Source of the DNA: Pieris napi
Lineage: Eukaryota; Arthropoda; Insecta; Lepidoptera; Pieridae
DNA: 64,000 nucleotides
Direction of reading: 5' to 3'
NCBI RefSeq assembly: GCF_905475465.1
Contig: NC_062246.1
Location: 8,148,001 to 8,212,000, forward strand
Numbering within the stretch: position 1 is the stretch's first letter; each line of letters begins with the position of its first letter. This document shows, piece by piece, positions 23,136 through 37,100 of this stretch. Both the position numbers and the translations under genes were made by a program. The notes under the pieces were generated by a model. The model did no database searches and was not told where the DNA came from. It saw only the letters and a list, made by a program, of their open reading frames with translations.

Positions 23136-23900
23136 TTTCACTTATATTAAACAAATTATTTATGTATTAATTTAAGTTAATAAAATTATTACATTTAACG
23201 TTTACTGAACGATTTATACTAACTTATTTCTCAGTTCATAAGTAATATAGTAGTCACTTATCACTCAAAGAATAACCGCAATAATCTACACTTGCGAGCA
23301 ATTAATTAGATCAGTAGAGTTGCTAAAGATTTCCAAAATAATTATATTTTTAAATCATATTTAGGTCATGTAATATATATGTAAATTATATCTATGTCGA
23401 TACTAACCGGCAAAGATGGGACACCGGTTTCCTCACAAAACACAGGATTCAGAGAATCAGTTATATAATGAGAAAGAACTACATAGAAAATTGGTAAAAA
23501 TCCATTAGAAACTATATCTACTGGTTTTTTATCGATGTTTTTATTACGACCATGTATTTAAGTATTATTTGGTTTCGATAATCTACTTGTATTTCGATAA
23601 TTATTTATAGACATCTCAAATGACGAATTGTAAATTAAAATGCCACGTGTTTTTATTATCGAAGAAACAAATTTAAAAAATTAAATTGATTATTTTGTAT
23701 TAATTTTCGACACTTTTAATGACAATTACATTCCTAACATATCTTCCTTTTACCCTCTAAGTCTAGGAAATCTGAAGTTTTAGATTTGTATAAATATGAA
23801 CACAAGTATTAAAAAATAGTTTTCCAAAGAAGTTTCACTTCTGACATGAGTACTTTGTACGCACGCACTTTTTTTAAGAATAAGACTTAATGTTAGATAC
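23136..23900. other. Upstream of the minus-strand cuticle gene
   Basis: A TATAAA on the minus strand (23218-23213) is followed by CGTTCAGTAA, but they are closer together than a standard TATA-initiator pair, so the promoter is only tentative. Near 23830-23880 a GAAGTTTCACTTC plus GTACGCACGCAC string resembles one end of a relative of MITE family 1, with a reverse partner-like string at 37147-37190. Confidence 0.3.
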
Positions 23901-23911
23901 TAAGTGTTTAA

Positions 23912-24088
23912 ATGGAATTTAATTTTCCTGCTATCGTACTAATTTTAATGTATGGCAGTGTACAAGCAAAATCACTCCAGTTTCCTGTTTGTCACCAGAT
24001 GATTTTAATGACGACTTGTCCTTTGTATGTCAAGGAATTCGAGGAAAATAATACACACATTTTCAAAAGAATTTTTGTAATAAAGTAA
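23912..24088 (+). CDS. Possible 58-aa secreted peptide, hypothetical
   Basis: This single-exon frame is shorter than the usual ORF cutoff. It begins MEFNFPAIVLILMYGSVQA, which looks like a signal peptide with an Ala-Lys cleavage context. The mature part is about 39 residues, with cysteines in PVCHQ and TTCPL, and the frame ends IFKRIFVIK before TAA. No homologue is recognised. No polyadenylation signal or TATA box is convincing. A chance frame in AT-rich DNA remains more likely than a gene, but the signal-like start sets it apart from neighbouring frames. Confidence 0.22.
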   Translation: MEFNFPAIVLILMYGSVQAKSLQFPVCHQMILMTTCPLYVKEFEENNTHIFKRIFVIK

Positions 24089-25255
24089 ATTTTAACAAGA
24101 AATTTTGTTTAGTTTTTTAGGTCGAAACAAACAAAATAAGTTTTTCTATGAAAAGCTATACTTATATTGACTAGATTCTTATTGGGACAAGTTTATTGAT
24201 ATCAGGGCCGAAACCTGTCGGTATTAATTCATATTTCAATATACAATATAGAACTATTTCATAGAATTTTTTTTAACAGCTATAAAACCTATTTTTAGAT
24301 TTAATTTACATTATTTAGAGTATACGGACGAAACTGTCTCGTATCTGAATCTTACCCTTAATAATAATACAGCGATAGATAGACCATTGAGAGAATAACT
24401 CTTTTTTTGGCTTTATAATATATGTTACAACTTATTATGTATTTAAATAAGTTTTTTTTATTGTATTCTAAATTAAAACTTATAATTCTAATGCACATGC
24501 TTTTGTAGTTCACTCCAGGATAAACACATTATCTTTTACGTCTAATTAACTTAACCAAACGTTTCCTGTTGTTTTTCTATATACTATTTTAATGGATATA
24601 TATGTGTAATAAGATGTGAGCGCTTGCCCTAAAAAACCCGTCCTAATTTCACAATATCATTCATCAAAATGTGTACAAAAAATGAAATAAAGACTAAATA
24701 AATGAAATTATTAAGAATGTGTGTACAACTTTAAACAATAACTAAGGTAAGGTAAGGAACTAAACTTTTATCATTTTAAATGAGTAGGTTTTTGAAGGGT
24801 TTCTTATTTTTATCCATTTTTTGGTTGTTAAAATATGAATAATGAAATAATAAGTACAAAAACACAATCTGTATAAATAAAAATGAATCGAAAAATATGT
24901 TGCTAAGCGCAAAACTCGAAGACGGCTGGTCCAATTCGAGTATTACTTATTTATTTTTTGAACGGTGAGGTTTTTATGGAGAGAAAAATATTCAATAATT
25001 TATGTTTATATATTTTAAATAATGTTCTTAAAACCAATGAGAAACAAATAATAGTCTTAAACCAATAAGATAATCTTAAATACGAAACACTATTTCGACA
25101 CTAACCTAACCTTAAAATTCATACTTAATAGAGTTTTCGTATAAACGAATACATATTCCAAAACATAATTAAGACACAATTTTGCATCATTACATTCTTT
25201 TTCAATTAGGAAACTGTTAAGAGCTTAACGCATAATACAAAAATTAAAAACATTA
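24089..25255. other. No gene recognised
   Basis: Very AT-rich sequence. A CTAACCTAACC string at about 25111 (two TTAGG-like units in reverse) and a Helitron-like GCGCAAAACTCGAAGACGGC segment near 24907 were noted. Nothing else is supported. Confidence 0.4.
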
Positions 25256-25550
25256 TAAGTAGCGGCACGAAACTCTAGCGCTGACCGTTATTGCGCAGAA
25301 GTAAAAAATAAGGTACCTGAGGGGGGCTAGCGGAATGAAGAGCGTCGATTGGCTCTCCAGTCGCATTTTGTCCCCCGCGCGACAGTACACATGCGCAGCA
25401 ATCCCCTCCACGTATCGGCCAGCGCTAGACTTACGTGCCGCTAGTTATACCATCCGCCAGTCCGCCATATTGACATCCCAATTTCAGTGTTGGTACACAA
25501 TAAAAAACATACATGTGCAATTTATCGTAAAGGATAACTGTACAAATCAG
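25256..25550 (+). promoter_or_regulatory. CpG-rich candidate promoter plus non-coding first exon (orphan)
   Basis: The block is rich in CpG (CCCCCGCGCGACAG, GCGCAGCAATCC, CCACGTATCGGCC) inside AT-rich flanks. It includes GTCCGCCATATTGACA, which resembles a YY1/PHO-type core promoter site. The segment ends AAATCAG|GTGAGTATAAAA, a strong splice donor at 25551. No coding exon on the plus strand follows before the oppositely oriented DUF229 gene at 28136. It may be the 5' end of a long non-coding RNA, or of a gene whose later exons lie elsewhere. Confidence 0.35.
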
Positions 25551-27594
25551 GTGAGTATAAAAAGCTAAATGAAGTAAGACATTTTTAAATGCTTAACTTA
25601 ATTTCCCAATTATTGTATGTGTTAATTGGCAACACTGAGTCACAATTCACGTGAAGATTGTGTGATTATTTTGGTTACTAGTGTTGTATTAATAAAATTC
25701 TGCCATTCTAATATTATTCACATGATTCTTAGGTGCTTATAAATTAAAACCTATGTCTAAGCAGTATTTTGACTTTTCCAATTATAATTAGAAATTTCTA
25801 ACTTTTTAATTATTTCAGTTTTCTATTAATCCATTTAATTATTATTATTACTATGTAGATTAAGAATATAGTTAATACTCTATATATATTGACACATATA
25901 TTTTTTTTTAATATAAAAAGATTTTGAGTTAGAAGACTGTCATATTCTAATAGCCCAAATCACAATCACGTCTAATCCTGTCAAATGAAGGTTTTGTGAT
26001 GTTTAAGAATAGGGTCTAAAATCTTATGAGTAGAACAAACCATCATATTAATCTCACTCGAATGGTTTGTTGATATCACTGCGATCACTGGGACGCTCCT
26101 ACACTTGTTTAATGACAAATTGCAATTATTTTAAACTAATCTCACGTGATCAATTAATTAGTTTTAATCTCATTTCCTTATAAAACGCGGACTATCTACC
26201 TAACTTACGTGACCTATCTAAGTATCGTGTTTTTCTGCATTAAAATATACGATGAAAAACTAATACGTCATTCAATAGAATTATCATGTTTATGTGTTAT
26301 TTGAATTGATGTTTGTACTCGCTTAAAGACAATAAAAAGTATCTCTAGCCCGCATTTTATAAGGCGATATAGTGAACTTATTTTTTAGTCGCGCCTACTC
26401 TAATCTCACTTTGAAATATATTACAATTTGTAGACTTAGGAATACTCCGTTTGCATATGTTGATGGCGCCAATTGAAAATTAACTGTATTACCTATTAAT
26501 ACGGTTTATAATCGCGAACGCACAAATGAAATAGGAACGTAGAGGTTACAAAATGTAAACTTTTCTCCTCAATGAATTTTAAATACGCGTAATGCGTAAT
26601 GCTTAATTTTGACTATGGTCGCTTACTTGGAAGTTTACTTAAAATTAAGGTAAACAATTACGGTAATATTATTTTATTATGATCTTCATATTCCGAAGCA
26701 ATCTTTATAGGAAGTTGGAATCTGAAACGCATGCATACAATTTGTTTAGTTTATTCCAAATGTAGAGCGCTCAGTTTTCCTATCATAATATATTTATGAT
26801 AGGAATAATAATTTTTGGCAATAATTACAATTATTTTTATAATATACAAAACAAAATATAACTTTACGTTAACTATTCGATTTTACACATTACGACAAAG
26901 TTTGCTTCAGATATTTGAATAAAAATATACAATTTTATAGAGTACAGTGTTAGACACAGAGATTCGTGTCGAAACTTAGCGCAAACTTATGTTTGTCAAA
27001 ACATATTTTTGGCATACGAGAGTTTTCAATGGACTACGCATTAAGTATCGTCATTGAATCTTGCCATTATAATGTGAACTATATACACGAATCCTTATTT
27101 TTAAGTACATTGAAATTATTGTATTCCAATTACAATTGAACATTTTTCGCTATAAAATCCAATTACATATAACATACTTTATGATAATTTAACTATCATT
27201 TGTGTCAGACTGACAGTGGCAGTGACATGAATGTTTTGACATTAATTGAAAGCAGTTTGAAAGTCCAGTACTCAATTAATAAAGTAAATTAAGTTGCTCA
27301 AAGCATAATTAACCTATCAATTAAAATAGCGCGTAATTATTTTTTAATATTCTGCTACAAAACTTATGGAATCGGTCCAGTACATTTGAGTTTATATGTT
27401 ACATACAAAATACATCTTTTCCCCTATAATATTAGTATAGAAAAAAATATTATTAAACTATCCAACCCGGGCGGTTACACCCACACTAATTGGTGTATTT
27501 CAATCACATTAAATTCCGGAAAAATTTAAAACCTTGAGATGGCTCTCAAGATACCGTGTTTATTGAACATTCCCATTTTATGAAAAGGTTTTTT
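25551..27594. other. No gene recognised
   Basis: AT-rich, with a small palindrome at about 26777-26804 (CCTATCATAA...TTATGATAGG). No domain-bearing frame and no other repeat was recognised. Confidence 0.4.
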
Positions 27595-27967
27595 GAAGTT
27601 ATACTTCTTTAGGCGCGTTATGAAAAATTGATGACAGTGAAATTTTACGATGCGCGCGCACCGTGACACAAAATTAACAGAATGAAGTTGCCCACGGAAG
27701 ATGCTACGGCATTGGACATAATTTAAAAACAACATTCGAATAATAATAGAATTTATGTTACACCTCATGTAAGAGAATAATAATAAATATTTATTTATTT
27801 AATTTTTCAAATGTAAACTGAACTTTATTGACTAAAATGACTCCTTTTCCAGTCTTTGATTATTTAATTGTAATTAATTACTTGCATGCAATCAAAAACT
27901 ATTTTTAATAATGCCAAAGAAGTATAACTTCTTACACGCGTACATAAGTACATGCACCCTTTTTTTT
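27595..27967 (+). mobile_element. MITE family 1, copy 3
   Basis: Full-length copy from GAAGTTATACTTCTTTAGGC to AAGAAGTATAACTTC, plus the ACACGCGTACATAAGTACAT extension and a T run. It contains the GTGACACAAAATTAACAG segment that is partly missing from copy 1. It lies just beyond the 3' end of the first DUF229 gene. Confidence 0.78.
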
Positions 27968-28135
27968 AAATTATTGTATCATTTGACCAAGGATGTTGTA
28001 TATTCTACACGCTTATATCTGTTAGTTAATATGATGTGAGCAATTTTTATCGTTTTTCCTATAGATATTCGAACATTCAAAGGCACTTATCTTAATATAG
28101 GATGATATTTATCACCGAATATATGATGATGGAGG

Positions 28136-31100
28136 TTAAAGGAATTCTTTACAAAAGCAATACATATTTAGATGAGGTAGGGTCGCGCTAATACAACTGG
28201 GCTCGTTGTTGTATCTGAAACGTAATAATATATATTTAAAAAAAAATCGCTTAACATATAGACTAAAATCTAGGAGTCAAAAAGCTGATCACGTATGTGA
28301 AACTAAAATTACATACAATTTTTATTTGGATATTAAACATACTATATATATAGCTGTGCCACCTCCATGATGGCACAGGACAGGAAGCGCTGGTAGAATC
28401 TCATTTCGGAGGCAAAGACACTTTTTGGGTCACAGAGCCGATTGTAAGAGAGACAAACTATACCTTAACATATTTTAAGGTTAAAATGTTCAAACGTACA
28501 AAAAAGTTACTAATAATCTAATATTAAATTAGTTAATATAATAGTAGAGCAGTGTTTGCTTAGTGGCTTCAGCGTGCGACCCTCATCCCTGACGTCTTAG
28601 GTTCGATCCCCGAAGGACTTTCTTTCTACGTGCGCATTTAACATTCGCTCGAACGGTGAAGGAAAACATCGTGAGGAAACCGGCTTGTCTCAGACCCAAA
28701 ATGTCGAGCTCAGAGGCTGATCACCTACTATTAGATTTACAAATGATCATGATACAGAAATCTGAGGCCCAGACCTAAAAAGGTTGTACGACTAATTTTT
28801 TTAACGTTCAAAAGTATATACGTAAGTATTGAACGCGGGCGTCGATAATAAGATAATTTCACTTACGCATTAATCCTTGATATATCTCTCGAGTCGATCT
28901 CGAATCTATCCTCCGCTTTGTAATAAATCAGAGATCCTTCATACACTCCATTATTTGGGTTAACTGTTATCTGAAATGATGAGGTTAACCTTTATTAAAC
29001 CGAGTGATGCGATTCACAAAAAACATTATTTATTTCACAAATGCTCAGCACATTCAGTAATCCCTCCTATAACACGGTAGATTGTTATAGCGTTATAGAA
29101 AACGCGTTGTGGGAGTATTCTCGTATAACTCGTTATGTACAAACGAGTCACGTTTAACTTATTATAAATGTCACAGTACAGAAATATAACGTATGAAATC
29201 CCCGTGTTATAAGGGGGACTGACCGCGTAATAGGAAAATGCGTTATAAGAGGACCGTGTTATGTGGGGGTTTAAAGTGAGAGGTACAACTGCACAAACGT
29301 AACCAGCGAACGACCCTTAGTAAAAATTAGGGGATCCTACATCAAAAGAGCGTACCAATTCTTAAAAGGCCGGCAACACACTTGCGAGCAGTTCGTGTGA
29401 TTCTGGCAGTCTAAGTGTCCATGAGTATTACTTAACATGTGAGCCTCCCGCCGTTTGTCCATATAAAAAAATTGTTTAACATCTTTTTTTTTTTTAATGG
29501 CTCTGGTACGGTTTGTACATTAACCAGCGTCAAGTATGAGATTTTTATCATTCGTGCTTTTTGCCTTAGAAATTCGATCATATCCTCCATGTACGGTTTA
29601 GGCACTCGCCCGGTACCGCACAACCCTCCTTAAGGCCGAGAACAAATTTAAATTAAATTAAAACTTGCCCTCGAACCGGGAATCGAACCCGGTACCCCTT
29701 ACGTAGCTGCCACTTAATAAGACCGCTAGGCTATGAGGCCCCCAATTTAACATCTTTAAAGTCAATAAATATTACCTTAACAGTATAATCCTCTCTATCA
29801 GCATTCAGCTGTTTTCCGAACTTGCCAACGTATCCGTCCATATCCTTCGCGGCCACGAATGTTAGTACTCCATTATTAGGCCGCTTACGCATCGACCACT
29901 GAACACTTTGAAGAGTTCGGGGAACGCATTTTGATCTGAAATATTAATATAATTATTAGAAAAGATAATGCTTGCAAGAAAAATACAAAATTACAACCTC
30001 AACTTTATTTGAAATTTTTTCATTTTGATCATTTTTCTTCTACCTCGTAATTAGCTACTATATATATATACGTAAGTAGCTAATTACATAATATATTAAT
30101 TGTGACTCAATAAACCCTTGTAACATAATATTATTATTCTTTAGATTTACTTTATTTTAGTTATAGTTAGTGTTAAATGTTATTGTGTGTTCTTTTTTTT
30201 TAATTATTTATACACTTCTTGTACTTTACCCCTGAAAGAAATCGCTTGTTAGCGGTAAGGCCGCCCGTTGCCTAGTAACTTATGTAACCTGCTTTTTTTA
30301 TGTATGTTTTTGTATAAAGTAATGGTAAGTGTGAATAAATAAATAAAACGCTGATTTTGTTGGCCTAATTGCCAATCCAATATCTACAAAAAAGTCTGCG
30401 ATACCATATCTAATTAAAAAATATTTATTGTGCATTTAAGTCTAAGGCTGGTCAGCAGGCCATAAAATCTTCAAAAAAAATATTTACATAGAAAAGCTTC
30501 AGACTATAGAACATCGTGCTACGACCGAATGAATGCGAGTGAATCCGCAGAGCACAGCTAGTGTAATATAATTTACATTTTACATTCAGTCTGGACCTCA
30601 TACTTCTGTAATTATTTCGTCATATTTTTCTTAATAGGTAAGTATGTGATCAGCTGTCTCTGTCAGAACACAGTCTGTCCACTTTTTGTGTCTACGAGCG
30701 AGTGGTAAATGCGCACATAGAAAGAAAGAAGAAAGCCGATTGGTGCTCAGCCGCTACGACCTCAGGGTTGAGAATCGTGGCTGAAGCCAACACTGTTCTA
30801 TACACAGTACACATAAGAAGTTATACTTCTTTGGCATTATTAAAAATAGTTTTTGATTGCATGCAAATAATTAATTACAATTAAATAATCAAATACTGGA
30901 AAAGGAGTCATTATAGTCAATAAAGTTCAGTTTACATTTGAAAAATTAAGTTAATAAATATTTATTATTATTCTCTTACATTAAGTGTAACATAAATTCT
31001 ATTATTATTCGAATATTGTTTTTAAATTATGTCCAATGCCGTAGCATCTTCCGTGGGCAACTTCATTCTGTTAATTTTGTGTCACGGTGAGCGCGCATCG

Positions 31101-34100
31101 TAAAATTTCACTCTCATAAATTTTTCATAACGCGCCTAAAGAAGTATAACTTCAAAAAGACTTAGTGGATATTTTTTATTTATAGAGTTTTTCATTTACT
31201 AACCTAGCTTCGTCTGTGAGTGAATTAATAAAATCCACCAGCGCCTTCCCAGTCTTCGTGAACATAGGATCAGATTTAACCACTTCTTCCCAGGATAAAC
31301 AAGAACACCAGTGGGGTTCGATTCCCGCCTCACTACAGGATCGGTTTGATGAGATCTAGAAAGGTTTTAACAAAAAAAAAATTTATTAACAGCTAGTATG
31401 AAAAATAAAGTTATTGAGAGGAAATTGTATTTAACATGTCTTTATGTGTAGTAGTATTATAGCGTAAAATATAAACGAAATTAAAAACATTGACTTTGAT
31501 CACGTGACAAAAAGGTGTCACTTAACTTTTTTTTTTAGAGTTTAATATCGTCGGAGTCTAAAAAATATATGTTTATTTGTGTCGTTTGAGAATCATAAAA
31601 AACTTGACGTTCATTACGTGTTTACAAGCATGGCACGTCATATAAACTGGAGCGACGCCATTTTGCGGGTTCTTAAAATTATAAATATTTATTTTGATAA
31701 TAACTTGTAAAAATTCCATAGTGACTTTAAAAGGTTTTTAAAATATATAATAGCGTATTATATAACGATGTAAGGGTCCGTCCACATAATTTTTAAACCC
31801 ATAAAATATGTCATTGTCATACTTAAAGACAGAGGAAAGAGGTCTAAGGTTCGATTCATCGAGACATTAATATTAATAATATCTTAGAAGAGCAAAGTGC
31901 AGTCGAAATCGAAGTTTCAAAAAAAGTTTCGACTATCACATACCGCCACAAATTACAGACACAAAATATATCCGTCCTTACCGGTTCCAATATCGTTAAA
32001 CCACGCGTCAAGTCCGCACCCTTAATCTTATATGGATTCCACTCCTTCCTCATATCCATAACATCCAAAATTGTGGCGTGAATATCATGGGGCGTCGTCA
32101 AAACTTCGGCGTTACGTTCCAAGTTCTTTTGTGCGTCCGGCCTTTCTTTTACGAGGTCATCTGGTAAACGTATAGCCATAAGAGGCAACCGCTCTTCGAA
32201 TTTGCCTTGTAATGTGTCGCGAACGTAAGCGTATCTGTAACAGAGGCCTTGAACTGATCAAATATGTTATAGGACAGAAAGCAAACCCGCAACCATTTTG
32301 CGAGTGCGTTGCCGGCCCTTTAGGCCGTACGCTCTTATCATGAAGGTTCCTAAGTCGTAACGGTCGGATAATACCTGATATGGCGGCATAACGTCGTGAA
32401 GAGCAAAAAGTGTCTTATGAAGCGTCCTGTATGTCGTAACTGTCATAGAGGCCTTGAATCAATTTGACTTTGACGTAGATAAATTATCAGCAAAATCAAA
32501 AAATCTAAATCAAAATACGTTTATTCAACATAGATGCGTCTTAGGGCATGCTTATGAATGTCAAAAACGTTTACAAAATTCGCGAAAGAGCAAGACTACG
32601 CCATCCGTTCGCAAACTACCAGGAGGCCTTGTTCTGAGAAGAACGGGCAAGAAACTAAGCAAGTTTTACCCTCCTTAGTTCTGTGATTTACCACATTCAC
32701 CATTACAAACAAATGAAATTATAAGAATATAATTAGAACTATTGCCAAGCGTTTTTATCTTCCAGGTAATCATTGACTGTGTTAACCTTTATACATTAAG
32801 GTTTTATTGATATGTGTTTTGAATCTGTTTAAAGGCAGTTCCAATATTAATTAGGAAGCATGTTATAGCAGCGTATACTTAGGCCCATGAATGAAGTATT
32901 TATTATCTGCAACCTGTAAGGCGGCTGGAAAAGTTTTCCTATTGTGAATACAAGAAATAAGGGAAAACAGCCTTCTGACATGACAGTTACGCCATTGCTC
33001 CGACAAATTGATTATGTAAACATAATTTTGTTTAATTATATTTTTAATTAAAGTTAAAAGACTTGTGGCTTTACCCTGTAAGTTCTGACGTTTTATATGC
33101 AATTTTGATGAAGTTCTCAATATACCGCTGAATTTGCAACCTTGGTTGCTGTACAAAAGCTCTACATTAAAGGGACTTACAGAGTACCGGGCTTAATAGT
33201 TAGTACATTCTATGGTCTAAGGCGGATGGAGGAGGCCTATGTCCAACGGTGGATAAACCAAAACCTGACAAGCAAATGATTATTCCTAAATGTTAAAGTG
33301 TATTTTACGTAATGTTAAAAGTTAATTTTTCAATTCAAAATCAATGAAAGTTCTAATCTATTATAGTTAAGTTTTGGAAATAAAGGCTATTATTATTATT
33401 ATTATTATGGTCTAAGGCACACCCACTTCATCTACGGCAGGAACTATAGTATACATAGCATTAATACCGTAAGTCTGCGGAACGAATTACCTACCGTATT
33501 TTTTTTTATTTAAATGAAATTTTACCAGAAAACAGTTTAGTTTTGCAAAACGATATGGTACTCTCTTATTAGTAAAATCTCAAGCAAAATGTCAAATAAC
33601 CAGAAAGTATTATTGATATAACATTTAATTTTCATTATAATAAATTATTGATAACTGATAACTATCACTTACCTAGGTCCATGGTCACCAAACAATAGAA
33701 GCATTGTGTTTTTCCCTCTTCCCTTTTCCATGAAATCAGTTAAAAAGGCCGCCAACGCATCATCAGCCGTCGGTATCATGTTAAAGTCATCGTGTGTTAT
33801 ATCAGCAATGAATGTGAAACCAAACTTTTTACCGTCTAACTTGAAGAACTGAAACATTATTGAACTTATTTAAGACTACAGAATAAGTGTGCTCGGTTAC
33901 TTTCTTACTAGTATAAGATCCCGCTATACAACGACCTTCACCGAGATGCTTATTTAATGAAACTTATTTTATATTTAATTTAATATGTCACTAAATATAA
34001 TCCATATGGGTTGCCTAGCAAAATTCAGTCCAGAGTATGTTTAATTAATATTTAAAAAAAACAAAAGTTTTTTATAATTTGCATGTAGTAAATTTTTTGC

Positions 34101-37100
34101 ACTTTTTTCAATCAATATTTTCAATCAGGGTAGTATTATACATGTATCACTATAACCTTCTTTTATACTAAAGATGTATATATACTTTAGTGTCATAAAA
34201 AATATACACATAAATAATTAATTGATTAAAAACAACCTAGCGTTTGCATATTCTATGGGCTTCATACTTTCGATTGGTATAGAATTTATCTAATAATCAT
34301 ACCGGTGAAATGTTTAAAAAAATATTTTTTTTTAAATATTAATTAAAATACTCTGGACTGAAATTTGCTAGGCAACCCATATGGATTATATTTATTGACA
34401 TATTATATTAAATATAAAATAAGTTTCATTAAATAAGCATCTCGGTGAAGGTCGTTGTATAGCGGGATCTTAGACCATACAGACTGTGTGACATCTATCC
34501 TTGGTATCCCTTAAGGGATATCCGTTCAAGTATTACGTAAGCAGATTTACAGCAATTTAGCAAATCTTTGGCGGTACTGGGACCAACGATTTCAAATTTA
34601 TTTTAGTTTACTATTTATAAATTTTTAATAATTATTATGAGTCTAAATAAACATTAAAATTTAAAAAAAAATTGGTAAATAATTTGATAATATGTATTAT
34701 TATCGGTCAAGGGTATGTGGCAGAATCGTTGACCATTCTATAAATATATGTATGTATAATATATACTTTACGATATAGTTTTTTTTTGTGGTTATGTTTC
34801 ATTTTTTTCTTGCTAGTTTGAAATTATTATGTTCTAATATAATTGATATCTATGTGTATGTGTGTAAAATTAGTGATGTCATATTTTCTTGTATATTTTA
34901 AGCATACGCGTTGATTTAGGACTCTTAAATAACTATATTAAAAAAAAAATCATGTGTCCAATTCACACGTGGTAGAAGTGAAACCTTCAAAAACAAAGTT
35001 TTTATAATTAAAATATGTAAATTAGACTTTTTCTCTGTCTAAATGTAGGATCTTTTCTTTAAAAAAAAATATATTTTAATGTTAAATTTTTATTTATAAC
35101 TTTAATATCAATCTTTAATTTGGTAAAAACTAAAATAATAAAAGTTTGAAATAAATTCACAAGATCCAACGTGGGAGAAAATGAGATAGGAAGCATTATA
35201 CAGTGTATAAACTTTTAATTATGAGTACAGAGTAGTACGAAGTTTTCACTTCAAAAAATTTCTATAACTAATGATTTGTAATAAAATTGATAAATAATCT
35301 AATTTTATAATTAAACTACTTCCTTGACTTACTTATTTAATTTTCATCAAATCTGTTTTTTTATTTCAGAAAATGTTCAAATACACACTAATTTAAAGTT
35401 TATACACTGTATAATGCCTCCTATCTCACTCTCTCTCACGCCAAATCCTATTAATTTATGTGTCTGTCTCTTTTTACTGTCGCTTTTTCCGTTGCATCCG
35501 GTTTGAAATCACAACGATTCTAAAGAAGTTTCAAAATACAAAATTTTTTACATACCTGATCAGTAATATTTAACATCAATTCAAACTGGGGAGTATCTCC
35601 CACACAATATCTCTTGGCCTTGTTTCCCCATTTCTTTCCATTCTGAGATTCTTCTAAATAAAACGCTCGTAGGTAGTGATCAGCTGGTTGGCGTACAAAC
35701 CCCTTGAAACGGTACTGAAAAGTACCAATCCACGGCATATCTTCGAAATAGGCTGTACGATACCTGAAAATTATTATGATTATTAACGGGAAGAGTACAA
35801 CACGTAATTTAATTCATTTTTTTTACATTTTCTCATGTAACAGGGCGAAACGGGCAGAAGGCTCACGTCATGTTAAGTGCCCATGGACACTCAAATTACC
35901 AGAGGGCTCGCAAGTGCGTTGCCGGACTATTCCATATCAAGACCATTACGAAATTTTAGCATTATAACAAAAAGGGTAATTAAGAACTGCTACCTCAAAT
36001 CGAATTATGAAATATCATCACGTGTCACAAAAAACACAACAAACAAATTTTTTGAAATGATCTTGACACGTAACAAGCCCTGCTGGAAGGCTAAATGTAG
36101 ATTTTGGCTGGACAAAAGACCGTGTTCATTAATGATATGTCGTTTTAAAGAATGATAGCCCGCAATGTTTTTGACGGACGTTGATGAATCGAACATGATA
36201 CCCTCCGAAGCATTTCTGAACCATTGACTTCTGTTCCATCAAGAAAAGAAGGTACCCATCCTTAAAAGGCGGGTAATGCGCTTGCGAGCCTTCTGGCAGC
36301 ATCAGTGATCGTGGCGGGGGTAACGTTTAGAATCAAATTAGCCCTTTGTTCTATAAACTTAGTATTTGAACCCCTAAAGTTTTAATAAAACTTCTAAATG
36401 AAGTTCGACTATACCTACGTCCAAAAATAGTCAGAAAAGTTTAGATATATCATATAACTGATTATTAAAATAAGATATTTATCTTTATAATGACTACAGA
36501 CTTAATCAAATATATATATAAAAATAATCTTACCCATCATCCTTAAGCCTATAAAATATAAACGGCATATTGTCCAAACTATCATTATTTTTCGTTTTCT
36601 TTCTTACATCTGGCAACTCCAATTCGGTCTTGCCAGTTAAGAATGGGAACAAAGCGGCCGGAGTTCCATCCCCAACGATGTTATAGCTGAAATTCAACAA
36701 TACAGATTTCAACACACACATCGAATAATCATAACAATTGTTTACGCACACAACTGTACTAATCATAAAAACACTTCAATATCAAAGATAATATATTATT
36801 TTGAAGTTTACACATTTACTTACGAATTCAATACAGTAGCTCCAAGTATTTCCTTAACGACCTTATAGCTTTTCGGCATGCGTCTTATGAATCCATTCTT
36901 TGCCGTGGAGTCGAACCCTAAGAACAGAATATCATATGTGTTCTCTCGACCCGGTGGGGGGGTTTTAGGGTGGACTGTTGATCGGAAACCTATACCGTGG
37001 CCCAGCCATTTGCTTGGTAAAATGCTAAAACAAAGCAATATTGTTAAAGAAATTATTAGACATAGACATAACATTTATTACTAACGAAACACACAATATA

